From Physcomitrium patens (lineage: Eukaryota; Streptophyta; Bryopsida; Funariales; Funariaceae), in NCBI RefSeq assembly GCF_000002425.4, contig NC_037269.1, positions 14,605,309 to 14,669,308 on the forward strand: DNA of 64,000 bases. Direction: 5' to 3'. The stretch's first letter is position 1. Each line of letters opens with the position of its first letter. Position numbers and translations under genes: made by a program. Positions 48,128 to 60,690 of this stretch are shown here, one piece after another. The notes below the pieces were generated by a model. That model saw only the letters and a list, made by a program, of their open reading frames with translations, was not told where the DNA came from and searched no databases.

Positions 48128-50208
48128 CACCCCGGTATATCTTGGTCCGTGTAATATTATGTAATCGTATGTTCCTTTAAGCCGAAGCAGCATTTTAAAC
48201 TCTGTGAAATTAAAAGTTAGATGCTATCCCAATGAAAATACAGTAACAATTAAACTTAATCAAATCATAATTAAACCAGCACGTGCACATTAGTGTCATG
48301 AAACCCCGTTGCTCGAACCTAAGACTGCGGGAAGAGAAATCGTGCTCTCCGTTCGACAGAAAGAGAGGGAACGACATCTTTCTCTTCCAGCGAAAAAAGT
48401 GAAAAGGTAAAGAAACCGTGCCCTCCCTCCGAAAGAAATAGAGCGAAAAGAAACCGGCAATGGAGGAATACGTGCCCAGCTGGTACCTGGTGATAGATGA
48501 ACAGAAAGCCCGAATGGCTGCCCACGAACTTTGAAACTGCGACTATGCATCCATGTCTGTCGAAACGAATGGATGATGTGAAAGGTCAGAGTGCGAGCTG
48601 AGAAACTGTTCAGCGAAATCGAAAGAAAATGTGCTCTGCCTCCGAAAGAAAGAGAGAGGGGCATGGACCGTGGTAGCTGCGTGAACCAGCCGGTGTTGAA
48701 GAAGCTAATCTGATATGAGTCGAGATGCGAGAGCAGGGCTTGTTGCCGAATTCCGCGTGGAGATTCGGCAGAGATGCAAAAGTTCTTTGAGCAATGCATG
48801 CTTCGCTCGAGACCTTTGAGTAGAAGGGATCCGAACGAGGTTCAGAGTTTTTGCCTACTGTTTCTCTTGTTGACATGAGTGTACTTCCTGGTGCCGCACA
48901 TGAGGACGTTCAGTATGAATGACGAAGACAAAGTGCTGAATGTGCAGATCGATCCGAACGCCAGGACCTTAACGCTTGCGAGGGGATCCAACAACCCTCG
49001 GCAGTGTCTCCATTTGTCGAGGAGTGGACTGGCCTCGATTTGTTTCCATGTGAATGTCCCTCGCCGTGCATGAAATTACGTCACATTCGAAGGGCCTCAT
49101 TAATTTACGGATCTTCTCTTTCGTAGAGTTCAGCTTGGGATTTAGATTCTTCGCTGATGAACAATAATACCTTCAGGAGTGAACACAATTACAAAGAGGA
49201 AAGGTTCACTGATCGGCTGCAAGTAGAATCCCGTGCAACTCGATTATTGCAATAGGAGACAGAGTTTTAGAGAGCGATATGTTTCAGAAGGCGTAATGTA
49301 TTTTATTAAGAAGTTCCTAATTACACGTTTTTGTGTAGACACAGCTGGTAGGTTGCAGAATCTGGACACCGTAGGTTCTGGAGGCATTGTGTTGTTTGCC
49401 CCTTTCATTACTTGAAGTCTGCTTGATTTCAATGTCGATGCTTGATTTCAACCCTCCTCTGTAGAAATTCAGAAGTTCGAATGGAGATTCCGATCCGATA
49501 AATGGTTATCCATCTCCTGACTATACCCGATGCTTAAACGAAAAAGTATTGATTGAACATACAACATATCATAACCATTCTTATTTCACTTTTGGGACTG
49601 ATGTGCACTAAGTTTAGGATTTAGTACATTCAATTATTAAGTACTATATTTTTAAACACAAATGGATTGGTCTATGGAATTTAAAAGGATACACGATGGT
49701 AGTTCATTCCAAGGAGACCTTCATCTACATCCAAATGGAAAATCCTTCAAAGTCTAGAAGAAGAACATGCAGTAGGCAACTCTGCATAAAACATGCGACC
49801 AATGACGGAGGAGGAAGAGAAGACTTCTGACTTTGAATGAGAGGGAGAGAGATAGTTCAAAGTCACGAGAACGTTGACTAGCAGATGGTCCATGAAGCTA
49901 CTTGAAAGGCATGGAATGGGTCCCACAACTCCATCACATTGTCAATCCATCATCCTCACATCAATGACTTTCGTCCACTATAGAGAATCGTGCCAATGAT
50001 CATGGTATGCAGGACTTTCAACCACCCTAAATTTTCTACAAATCCACCAGCAATCTCAGTGTGGACTTGAACAGAACGCTTTTAAATCTCAAAACCCATG
50101 AGATGAAGGTTGCCTATTAACCCGACGCAACTGAAGGGAGGATACAATGAAAGGGGAAGCTAGAGATAAGCTGCAGAAGGAGGTGAGCATAGTGGGAAAG
50201 GATGAAAG
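48128..50208. other. Gene-island sequence without recognised gene
   Basis: Composition is mixed. Three similar stretches around 48342, 48419 and 48630 share CTCCGAAAGAAA followed by A/G-rich sequence. Several short open frames exist on both strands (the longest 167 codons, minus strand, 48296-48799), but none looks like a known protein and that one is built from the repeated stretches. Confidence 0.4.
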
Positions 50209-50466
50209 CTAAGCTAACCTTTGAAGGATCAGAGTGGTTTGGGGAGGAGCATCCAAGGACAGCCCAAGTACAGGCCCCTTAGAAACCAGGAAGACCATGA
50301 GGAGGAGCCCTGTCACAATAACACTCTGTTGATAGGGCCTGTTGGCATGCCCTGCACTCCAGGAATGACCTGAGTGTACCAGGGTCCTCACTAGCTTTAT
50401 TGCAGAGCTAGATGAATGACCTGCTCCCGCAAGAAGTTTGAATCCAAACTTCATCCACTGGCCCAT
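50209..50466 (-). CDS. Small open frame with a hydrophobic segment
   Basis: 85 codons, MGQWMKFGFKLLAGAG..., with a probable membrane segment (SVIVTGLLLMVFLVS). I recognise no family. It may be a chance frame. Confidence 0.2.
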   Translation of the reverse strand: MGQWMKFGFKLLAGAGHSSSSAIKLVRTLVHSGHSWSAGHANRPYQQSVIVTGLLLMVFLVSKGPVLGLSLDAPPQTTLILQRLA

Positions 50467-51958
50467 CTGTCTACGAACTCCATTCCATTGCCAAATACTT
50501 CATCCACGGAGCTGTCCAACAGGGCGGAGTGGGTTACCGACCACAACATGCGCAGGCAGGGTAAAGCTGGCGGGGGGGGGGGGGGGGGGGACAGTGTGTG
50601 AGTGACCCGATTTGTCACAGATGCTGAATACGCGAAAATGGCGCATGCTATGGGCATAGACAAGGGCCGACCGAGGAGGCAGAAGTAGAGCGAGAGACAG
50701 AGAGAGGGAAAGCGTGAGAGTGCCAGGGCGAGTGGCGCCAACTGAGCTTATCCTATACCTGGGGACTTCTAAATCTACATATCACCAGAGGGGAGAGGTG
50801 AGGCCAGGTGAGGTGAAGTCATTCGGTCACGGCGAGACGTTTTCAGATCCCCTGAAGCAACGGCAACACGGAAACAATGGAGGATGAAAGGCGGCCCAGA
50901 GGAGAAGGCGTAATGATGAGCTGAAGGACGCGACGTCGTGACAGTCAGACTGAGGCGCAGAGAGGGTATCAGACCCTGCATTAACTCAGCTCCTGGTGCG
51001 TCGTCACGAACCCACCAACGTATTTTTACTCCCCCTGCTGCTTCATTACGCGGACTCCGTTGCGGTACCAAAGAGGGCGGCTCATTGGAATCAGGACAGA
51101 AGACGAAAGAAGGGCTCTGAAGGGGTGATGCGTGGGTTAATCGTGCTGTTGCAAGTAGACGACGAGGGACGAATCTCCTGTCTCTGAAGCTACCACAGCG
51201 GATAGGCGCTGAAGAATGACGAGGATTGCAGGTGCTCTGGGAAGCAAATACTGGGACCCACGGCCATACCACGTTCTTCACATCGGCTCCAAAACACTAG
51301 ATGCCAGACGTCGTTAGACTGTACCCATCCCCGTCACAGAAACCTCTCACTCCTTTGCGCACATTTCGCTTGCTTAGGTTGCTGTATGTTACCAGCTACC
51401 CGATCAGCGTCACGCCCCGTTGGGCACAACTTCGCGCGACCAACCGTTGCTCGCACAGTTCGTCCTCAAGCAGAATTGATTTTCTACCATTACGCTGGGA
51501 GATGAGGCGCAATAGCAGGGGCAAGTACACAATGAGGCAGCTGGCATGTTGACTTGATTTGACCGAGGCGCATGTCAAAGAGCGAGCAAGCGAGCGAGCG
51601 AGAGCGCTGTGGGAGACTTGCGGTACGTCGCTTCGTCCAGTGAAGGAGAGGCCAGAGGAGCAGCATTACCTTGGTACATGGTGCAACAACGTCTTGTCAG
51701 TCTAGGTCGTGTATGGTTCCGAGGGGAGGGGCTCATGTTCATCACAGTTATGCAATATCGACCAGCTTCGTAATTGGATTCCCTATTCATCCCCTCATTG
51801 GATGGTGCCTTCCACAGTCTGACCCCTCCGCCTGCTCCTACTATCAGACATCCCGCCTCATCAAGGCTACCAGTCAGTTGCTGCTGCTGCTGCCTAGAGT
51901 AGGTTGACGCAGATGGGTTAGCAAAACTAATCTACATGTGAAAGTGCTGGAGAGACAC

Positions 51959-51991
<33 letters not shown>

Positions 51992-52963
51992 CAGAGAGAG
52001 GGAAATAGAGAGACACACAGACAGACAGGGATGGTTGCTGCTTGGCGCGAACCTGGGTGGTGCCTGGTATCTAGGCCATTATAACGTTCGACGGGTGTTT
52101 CGGTGCTTCCTCTAGTTCCAATAGCCACGGAGCGCACGCTTCGCAACTGCAGCTGGGTAGTTCACCCAGCCAAGCGCGGCCGCGCAGAGAATGGTGTGGT
52201 TCTCGCCTTTCGAAATCCAGGCGCTCCCCTTCGCTCCGACGCCGCATGTAGTTGCTGCACACGCAATACGTCCATTGCCGCTGTAACGCCGTAGCATTAG
52301 ACGCCCAATGTCGCTGTTTGCGGTGGTACCTCGGTTAAGAGGAGAGCGTCTTAAAACATGGCATGAAGTACAGTCAGTGTAGCTATTGCTTGCACGACAC
52401 GCTGACGCCCCCAGTGCGGTGTCCGCGCCGATAGGAGCGTGGTAAGGGTTGGCCATGGCGGTGATATGAGTGCGGTTGTGAGGTAACGTGTTTGGCCCTT
52501 CTGGCAACGGACGCTACAGCAAGCACCTTCTTGTCCCAGCGACGTGGATTGTGGTCAGTGTTCCGGACATCCTCGGTAGGGCGAGGTCACAATCGTGTCC
52601 AATGTTTGAATGCGCGTAGGCATCACCATGGGTTGCAGCGAGAGATGCGGGCCGAATGAGAGCGGGACGTGGATGTGGAGTGTTGAATGTGTGGTGAGCT
52701 TTGAAGCCTTGGTTTCCGTCATTGAGGTTGCCACATTGTAAGCGTGGTGTCGCCTGGTTTTGCAGGAACACAGGCATGCAGAGATAGAAGAGGTGTGAGT
52801 TGTACGGGGAGATGCACGCGACGTCGGGCTTTGGTGCAATGCAATGCGGTTCAGAAGCAGGACGAAAGGTGTGTGGGATCACCCGCTGGAGGCCGGATGT
52901 GAATTGATGCCAACAGCGCATCGGACGGAGTTGGAAGTAGCTTAGTATCTGGAGAGGATTGCC
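50467..52963. other. Upstream region of the BPP-type gene
   Basis: Includes a run of 19 G (50572-50590) and a GA/CA-rich microsatellite (51949-52030). From about 52,000 it is GC-rich and likely to include promoter and 5' UTR. The many open frames here on both strands are best explained by GC content. Confidence 0.4.
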
Positions 52964-55900
52964 ATGGATAGACCCGGGTGGGTAGCGGCCCAGCAGCACC
53001 ACCGGCGGGGGCACAGTATGGGCGGCGGGGTGAGAGAGAAAGACGAAGATCTAGCATTGTTCAAGAACATGGGAAAGCGGGCGGACCAGACACCCTTTCT
53101 GTACCCCGGCAGTGGCGACCAGTTCATCGATGCTAACCTATGTAAGTGTAGTTCTTGCACATTGTGCATCCAACCCTGTGGGCGCGTGGGTTCTTCCCGA
53201 GCTGGGAGCATTTTGCACTCCTGGAGTCCATTTGGACATCCAGAGAATTGCAAAAGCGGACCTTTACCTGTTGTAGTTATGTTTGTTAGGACGATTCTCA
53301 ATTTCTATCATCACTTTGAAAGTGACCCCGCGTATCATGACTAGGCAGCGATCACGTTGCCTGTCCCTGTTTTCCATTTTTTGCTGCACCAGCCGCTGCA
53401 GCGATGGTCCGGCAGGTTGAGAAGTTTGTTCCCTTACAATCGTGTCAGACCCTCTCCCCTATCCTTGTCTCCTTCAGTGTCTTGTGCTGCACCAAGAAAA
53501 AACGGAAGTTCCTGTAGGAGCAGCAATTCTGAGGCGAATGTTTACCTACGCGTTCTTCGAATATGAATACACAGCAGTGAAGTTCCCACATGACGCAGTT
53601 ACTGGGTTGGAAATTACAGCCACTCTAACTTGGGTTGTGCAATGCAGCTACCAAATTCGGAGGGTTCTCACACCCACACTCGGCCCCGCCGGTGCAGAGG
53701 AAAGGCATCGGAGCAGAGTTGCTGAACTCGGATGTCGACAAGACTGACTATGACTGGTGAGAATGCTTGTCCACACCTTCCGACCCATGGTTTGGAGCTG
53801 GTGGGAGAATCCCTGCCTTGAGTGGTTGTAGAGGAAGATGGGCTAATTCAGAATGTTGGTATTTGCAGGTTGATGACCCCGCCAGGGACGCCTCTGTTCC
53901 CCTCGCTGGATGCAGACTCGCCGGCGCTGCAACAAGGCATGATCGTGAGTCGATCCCTGGCTGCCATCAAAACGTCGCGGGTGAGGCGTGTCTCATTGAC
54001 CTGATTCCTTCCAAAGTAGAAACAAATGTCGAGCCTGCGTGATAGTGTGCAGCGACGGTCGCGGGTGTGCTCGTCGTTGACAACTTGGTTTGGCGGTGAA
54101 TTGCAGGTGAGCGCTGGCGGGCGTGGCGATGTGGGCGGCGCAAAAGGGAGTAGAGGCAATCCGAGCCCTGGTCGCAGATCCAGCACTCCTCAGAGCGGGC
54201 AAAGCAGCGCAAGCGCAGTGGCAAGATCTCAGAACCAGGCCATGAGCAGAAGTGGCAGCAGCAATCGGCCCGCCACGCCCACAAGATCTTCCACGCCTAC
54301 CTCGATCAGGGCGTCTCCGAGCAATCGTCCATCGACACCCACACGACAGAACAGCGTGGGTGCGCGGCCCGTGACGCCGTTGGGAGCGAGGCCTGCAACC
54401 CCGACCAGGAAGCCTGGCACCCCGAGCTCATCCGCAAGGCCGTCTTCCACGCCCACCCTCCGACGGTCGAGCTCGAGTCCGACGGGGAGCCAAACCCACG
54501 GGGGAGTCTCGGCTCGGGGCAATCCTTCCCCGACGAGGAGCACTGCCAGCACTGGAACCAGCGCGCTGCGGGGAGTATCTCCTGTGAGATCCACGAGCAG
54601 CCGCGGCGTGTCACCCGTGAGAGGAGTGTCTCCAGCGCCATCGGCTCGGGGGCGGTCGCCGTCGCCCAGCTTGAGGGCTCCGTATCCGGTGGACGCGTCG
54701 GACGACATTCCTCCCAATCTTCGGACCACTTCGGAACGCCCCAGCCCTGCGCGAAGTCGTGGAGCCGCGTATGGCGCGAGCCCGGGCGAAGCGCCCGGCA
54801 GAAGTGCCAGCCCAGCCCCACCGCAGCGACGAACTGCGTCCCCTGCCAGATCCATTCGAAGCTCGACGTCGGTGAGCCAGACCGTGGACAGGTTGAGCCG
54901 AGCCGCGTCGTCGGACAGTGAGAGCAGCTTTGACACGTGCTCTCAGTCGGGTATATCCAGTCATGGGATTCTGACGCCAGACAAAGCCGGGTCCGGGAGG
55001 CGGATGTCGTATGGGCGAGGGATTGACGAGCATGGGCGGTCGAGCAGCTTGCAGAAGGCCAGGCGAGGCAGCTCGACGTCGCCGCAGTTCGGGCCTTCGT
55101 CATCCAAAAAGTCTCTGGAATCAGCCGCGCGGGTAACGTCTTGGCCTTTCTTGCTGACGTTGGCGTGAAACCATTTCAGGGTGGGTGCTGGCTCCCGTGA
55201 AAAGAGAGTGAGAGGTTGCAGTGGCGCTGTTACCCAACAAGGTGGTCTTGCGTTTTGTTCGTTACTAATGCTGTGGTGAACAGGAATACCATCGAGGCCA
55301 AGTTGCGGCGTTTCGGCCTCTGATGACCAACAGCTCCATTTCCACATTCTACACCAGCAGGGCAAGCGGGCTGCTTCGGAGGCCACTGACGCCGAGCAGC
55401 ACGGCAAGCTCCTCCGAGCACGGTGCCACGGTGGCGCATGACAGTGAGGTGGACGACGAGGATGCCGGCAGCCAGTGGAAGGGGTCGATTGGACGGGGAT
55501 GTGAAGCTCAGTCCCCTCTGCAGCTGTTCGACAAATCTCTGGGCAGCGCGCACGAGAGTGGCACCCTGGATGGGAGCAGCATCGCGGACAACGAGGAAAT
55601 GAGCAGCTTCTTCAAGAACTCGGAGCTTGCTCTGGAGGTGGAACCGAAGCTGGAGGAACGGGTGGGCAATGCGGAGATCAATTGGTTGTCCAGAGATGAA
55701 GCAGAGGATGCGGAGTATCTGTGCTCGGGGGACGTGAAAGACGGCGAGTCTCATCCTGCTTTTGACTCGAGGAATGAGGGCAGCCGGGTTCCGGCGGGGC
55801 TGAGCAAGGCGGTAGAGGACGCAGGCAACAGTGGTAATGGAGTCGGGGCGGGTTCTGGTAGCAAGCCAGGCAGTTCATCAGGACTGGAGAAGATCAGGGA

Positions 55901-58900
55901 TAAGTTGAGGCATCTGAAAAGCAGCACTGAGGCCGAGACTGAGGGTGAAGGCGTGGAGCTCGCAGCCACGAGGGCGCATGCTGTGAAATGTGTGCTCGGC
56001 AGTTCCACTGATGCGCTCAGTGGTCCGAGAGTCGCAAGTCCGACGGAGGGGTTGGTTCAGCTCAGTGGCGGGGAGGTTGAGGAGGTATGTGTTGTTTGCG
56101 GTCTCGGGAAGACTCCGGCAGGTCGTGTTGGAACGTCTGAGAGGTGCGGGTGTCGGTGCGACTCGCTCGCAGGCGGGTCACTGCAATCGCAGGAAGGGGT
56201 GTGTTCAAGGCCGTTTAGTGGGGAGGGAGGAAGCGCTAAGGAGGAGAAAACGAGAGGCCCGTCCAGGGCGGTCGACATGGTTTACGGCAAAGAGCGAGAC
56301 GTGTGGTACATATACCGGCAGTCGTCCGAGAATGGAGTTCCATCAGCAGGGGCGTCGGAAGCAAAGATGGAAGTGGAAGCTCCCGAAGTGCGTGGGATGG
56401 AGGCGGATTGGAGGGTCAAACCGTCAGTGAGTGGGGATCAAAGCAGCAGGGGTAGAGACTTCAGCCCCAGTGCGGTGAGTGCACAAGAGAGTTCCCAGGT
56501 TGTGAGAGAGGAAATTGTTCCAGCTGTGGTTCCTGTGAGTGGTGATGTTGGGCGTGTGGAGGTAGACAACAGCATTGTGCAGAGCGAGCATGGCACATCG
56601 GGTCAGTTTTCGGGTGAGTGTCGCCCCTCGGGTGCGGGTGAGCCGAGGAGCGTGCCTGATGCAGGTGCTGGAGCAGGTGGAGAGGGTGAGGATGTGACGA
56701 GAATGGGATATTATCGTCCACAAGCATCAAGAGACGATGCGGGTCCAGGGAGCGAAGGCAAGGCGCGGGGCGGAATGAGTACTGAGATTGCACACGGGGT
56801 GAAGGCGTGTGAGCGGGTCATGCAGAGTAACGGCGAAGCAGAGAATGGGAAGCAGAATGGCGTGCACCAGGGCGTGAATGAAAAGTCACGGGATTCCGTT
56901 TCTGTCGGCGAGGCATGCAAGCCTGTGGACATGAACCACGGAGTTGTGGAGGTGCCTCGCACGCTAGCACCACAATCCAGCTCGGTGCCGCACCCTGGCA
57001 GTGTGGTGAACACCGAATCGTGCGTTTCCGAGTCACCGACAACGCTCCTGATAACCGTGCACACGAGGTCCACAGCAGAAGGTGGTCGCACGGATGTTGG
57101 AGCCAGTAGGGATCTGTCCTTGAGCAACAGCCACAGCGGAGCGGCGGCGGCGGCGGCGGATGTTGTGTGGCATGCTGAGTGTGCAGACCCGTATACTCCA
57201 GGTAAAGGGAGAACGCGGGTGGCGGTGGATGTAGTGGATATCGTACGTGAGCCAGCTTCGATGAGCACAGAGTCATGCGCTGGGGTGAATAGCAGCGAGG
57301 ATGCTTCCACTGTAGTCGCGCCCAGCAGCAACAAAGCACGGCGTGAAGACGAAGTGCAATGCAGGGACCAAACAGCGGCACGAGGTGCAGCCTCGGATGA
57401 GAGTATGGATGAGCGTGATTGTGCAAGCCATGGGGACGACGATGCTACATTCATCGACATCCCAGTGGCCCCTCGTGAAGAGGTGACTGCGGAGTTGGGG
57501 GTTCCTGAAGCGATCTACAAACAAGCGACGCACAGGGGATTGTTGAGCGAGTCACTCCAAGCTGAACCGGTTTCGATCGCAGGGGAGAACCCAAATCTGT
57601 TGCGTGTCGAGGAGGTGGGGCGCGTGGACTCGGAGAATCTCATGGTGGAGAAGTACAGGACCAGTGCTGATCATGACGTGTGGAACTCACTGAAGTTCCC
57701 TCAGTCGGTGCACCAGTCAGATCGAGAAGCACGCAAGGAGAGGGAGCCGACAGGGGTGAGACGTGATGGACCGGGTGTGCGGAGGTTCGGAAGCGGCGTC
57801 CATGCGGGGTGTTTGAGCAAGAGCAGCTCGTCGAAGTCTTCCTTCAGAACCCCGACCTCCGGGAGCAGCATCGACTTGTCACGAAGCACCGACACGACTT
57901 CGTCGTGCCCCAGCAATGCATCTTGGGAAGATCCGCAGTACGTGGGGTCCAAATTCTGGGACTCTCGACCAGCTCCAGACGTGGGTCGAGTTTCCGACGC
58001 CAGCGAACGTGCAGGTGCAGGTTTGAGAAGTGATTCGACGGCGGAGCAGATGGGTTTGAGCGCGAGAGGTGCAGGATATGAGGCGAGAGTGGGAGAGGTG
58101 GCATCTCAGAATGGCGAGGTGCAGCATTGCAAGCGTGAGGGTCCCATTCACGACGCGGATGCGAGGTGTGGGGTTCCCTTCGATGAGGAGGCTTCGGAAG
58201 AGCACTTCGACTACATCTTCGAGTACCTGGGGTCGAAGCGGGACCCGAGTCCGAAGTCAGCGGAGGTTTCCGTGGTGTCGAGAGTGGTACCGTCCAGCGC
58301 GGCGGAAGAGAGTTCAGGTGAGGGCGGCACGGTGAGGAGCAGCCTTCCAAGCGGGATGAGCGGTGAACGGACGTCGGAGGCGAATGGCGGCGCCATGGTG
58401 AGGGGCAAGCACTTGGAGGCGTGGACGGCTTCGAAGAGGGAAAGCGTTGAGGGAAGTGGTGAGAAGTGTATGGTTCCCGGTGTGAGCAGCAGCATTGAGA
58501 CGAAAGTGGTGACGACACAGGCAGCGTCGAAAGAGGAGATCGTGGAGAGCACCGTGTCGCCAGGGTCGAGCACGCGGAAGCACTTGTCGTCGTTCAAATT
58601 CAGCCACAGGAAGTCTGGGGATGCGGAGTTGAAGCGATCGGCCACGTCGAAGCAGGCGAGCGGGAGTGGCAACTCGCAGCAGCAGCTGGATGCGGGCGCC
58701 CCGAACGGGAGGAGCAACGGCAAGGCGAATGGGAAAGCAGCAGCCACACCGCCTCACCCGCAGAAGGGGAAGTCGACGAGAGCAGGTACCCCTGGGCGGG
58801 CGTCGGGTGCGGATGCGAAAGCCCGGGGCCCGGCGCAGGGTGCAAACGGAGAAGTGGCGGAGGAGCTAAGCATCCAGAGTCGATTTTCCAATATCACAGT

Positions 58901-59798
58901 GCGTTCTGGCTCCGATCCCGAAAACTTTGATTGGGGCCGTAGTTCTCTAGGTATCTTCTCCATTCGTAACGTAGATGACCCAATTTGCCGACGCCTGAAA
59001 ATCTGGCACATGAATCTGCTTTGGATGACGAAGTGAGACTCATCCTTGTTCAATGGTGGCACGAGGTATGGGGCGGGGTTTGGATTTCTGATGGGGGGAT
59101 GGGGGCTTGACGGTGCTTTGGACTTGGATGATGCAGAAGAGACTAGCAGCAGGCGTGGCAGCAGCTCGGGCACAAACACAGCGCCGGTGGCCGTTTTGAG
59201 GAGCACGGGTGCGAGTGTCCGGGGCGGAGAAGACCCGGGACACGGGGATGCAGAGCCTTCGCGTGTCAGAGAAGGAGAGGGAGGAGGAGAAGGCGAAGGC
59301 GAAGACGAGCAGCAGCCACGGCCGAACCAATTTTGTCCTTCACGGAGGAGCGGCGAGACGAACTCAGAGGCGAGCCCCAGTTTTGAAGGCCCTGCCCTCT
59401 GCACATCGGCGCAGGTCGGATCGATGCGTTGTGCAGCGGAGAGCAGGGATCCTGCGGACGCGAATGCCCTGGAACCGGGCGGGTGGACCAACGGCGATCA
59501 TCTGGACGAGAGATTCTGTCCGGAGAGTGGGGTGGCACATCCCATGCGTCCCATGCGTGGGAGCCTGAACCACGCCCCCAAGCAAAACCTTGACAAACTC
59601 AGCGAGAAGCTGGAACAATTAGAAACGTTCGGTGCGCGAGTGGTGTTGCGGAATCCCCAACAGCAGCTCATGCACAGTCCTAGAACAGATAGGAAGCCAC
59701 CAGCAGGCAGTGGCACACAGGACTGTGGTCGGTCGACGCAATCAGCTCGGGCCGAGAAGTCGTCAAAACAGAGCAAGTGTCGGTGCACGATCATGTGA
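52964..59798 (+). CDS. BPP-type microtubule-associated protein with giant C-terminal extension
   Basis: Six exons: 52964-53141, 53648-53756, 53869-53980, 54107-55132, 55284-58950, 59137-59798; all junctions keep phase, giving 1917 residues. The start gccATGg is a good context. Family signatures of plant basic proline-rich, microtubule-associated proteins: REKDEDLALF (24-33), DYDWLMTPPGTPLFPSL (93-109), a long S/T/P/R-rich part with RPSTPTR-like repeats (about 134-370), PPNLRT (about 335), SKKSLESAAR (466-475) and FRPLMTN (485-491). Family members known to me end soon after that block, at some 500-600 residues. Here about 1400 acidic, Ser/Gly-rich residues follow, with an alanine run near 1094. 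The last exon has a helix (LDKLSEKLEQLETF) and ends SKCRCTIM, a CaaX box. The last intron is predicted, not proven; if retained, the protein ends at 59036 with 1725 residues. Confidence 0.82.
58951..59136 (+). other. Predicted in-frame last intron of the BPP-type gene
   Basis: 186 bases, exactly 62 codons. Donor CTAG|GTATCT, acceptor GATGATGCAG|AAGAG; CTTGAC at 59106-59111 could be the branch site. It contains the in-frame TGA (59034-59036). Removing it joins exon 5 to a 220-codon frame in the same phase. Retention gives a shorter protein without the CaaX box. Confidence 0.55.
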
Positions 59799-60349
59799 TT
59801 CGCTGGCTGTAGTGTGAGAAGTAGTGGATTGTGGTTGCATCTGTTCCGATCGGTGGTGACGGGCTGTGAGGAGCAGGATGTCGTGCGCTGGTTGGACGAT
59901 GGGAGTGTATCGCTGAATTGAGGCGAAATCCGATGTGGGGAGCAGGGCAGGTGCAGCGACCTGCTCCATGGGCATGTCACCTTGAACTGACGTGATGGGT
60001 CCGTGGCGGCGCGGATTTATTTGTGCGACCGTAGTTGAGCTGGGAAGGGTCAATAGCATGCGCATAGATGGAGCACAGGAACAGTTCACAGCAATGGCAT
60101 GCGGGCTTGAGACAAGAATGGCAGCCAACGATTACTGTAGTGTACCGAGGTTAAACTTGAAAAATATTCATCTCTTGTAGATCTGTGGACATAAAGATCA
60201 CTTCATCATTGCTTGGCTGAGTATTTTTTTAAAGATGAAGTGGTATTGTAGTTCTTTTTGTTTGATATATAAGTATAAGACTATATTTTTTATGAATTTC
60301 ATAGCTCTTTATTTATCTTGATAGAATAAATTTTGGTCGATTTATGGAA
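59799..60349 (+). other. 3' flank of the BPP-type gene
   Basis: GC-rich to about 60,180, probably 3' UTR, then AT-rich. No further gene seen. Confidence 0.45.
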
Positions 60350-60690
60350 TGTTGTCAAAAATATGAATCTCCAAGACAAAAAACCTCAATACACTCTTGT
60401 GTCATTCACAAAGTCTAAAAAATCATTCAAAAAACATTCACTATAGTATTAAACTAGAATGGTTATTGCCAAAAACAAGAAGACTAGAAAGACTTGAAAG
60501 AAGACTAAGGATTAGAACTGTATTGATTAGAGTGAAGAAGGTTTCACTTTGGCTTCCATATATACTCTTAATTAAGAGCTATAGAGCAATGTCCTATAAG
60601 ACCTCCAAAACATGTTTAAAAGCTACTCTAAAAAATATTATGAAATAAATCTATTTTTATCTATTTATATTTAATCATATAAGTAATGAA
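60350..60690 (-). repeat. Decayed family A LTR fragment
   Basis: The stretch follows the A1 LTR in the same orientation, including agtgaagaaggtttcac, the remnant of the inverted repeat at the start site, and a TATA remnant (catatatact, 60558). The first part is uncertain. Confidence 0.6.

Noticed and set aside
48296-48799. 167-codon minus-strand open frame
   Set aside because: Largely built from the three repeated CTCCGAAAGAAA blocks; no recognisable protein.
50775-51281. 168-codon minus-strand open frame
   Set aside because: Composition looks random for GC-rich DNA, no domain, no start context and no conserved feature.
54229-55103. Long minus-strand open frames (up to 265 codons) opposite exon 4 of the BPP-type gene
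   Set aside because: They mirror the GC-rich, S/T/P-repetitive plus-strand exon; the plus strand has family motifs and phased splice sites.
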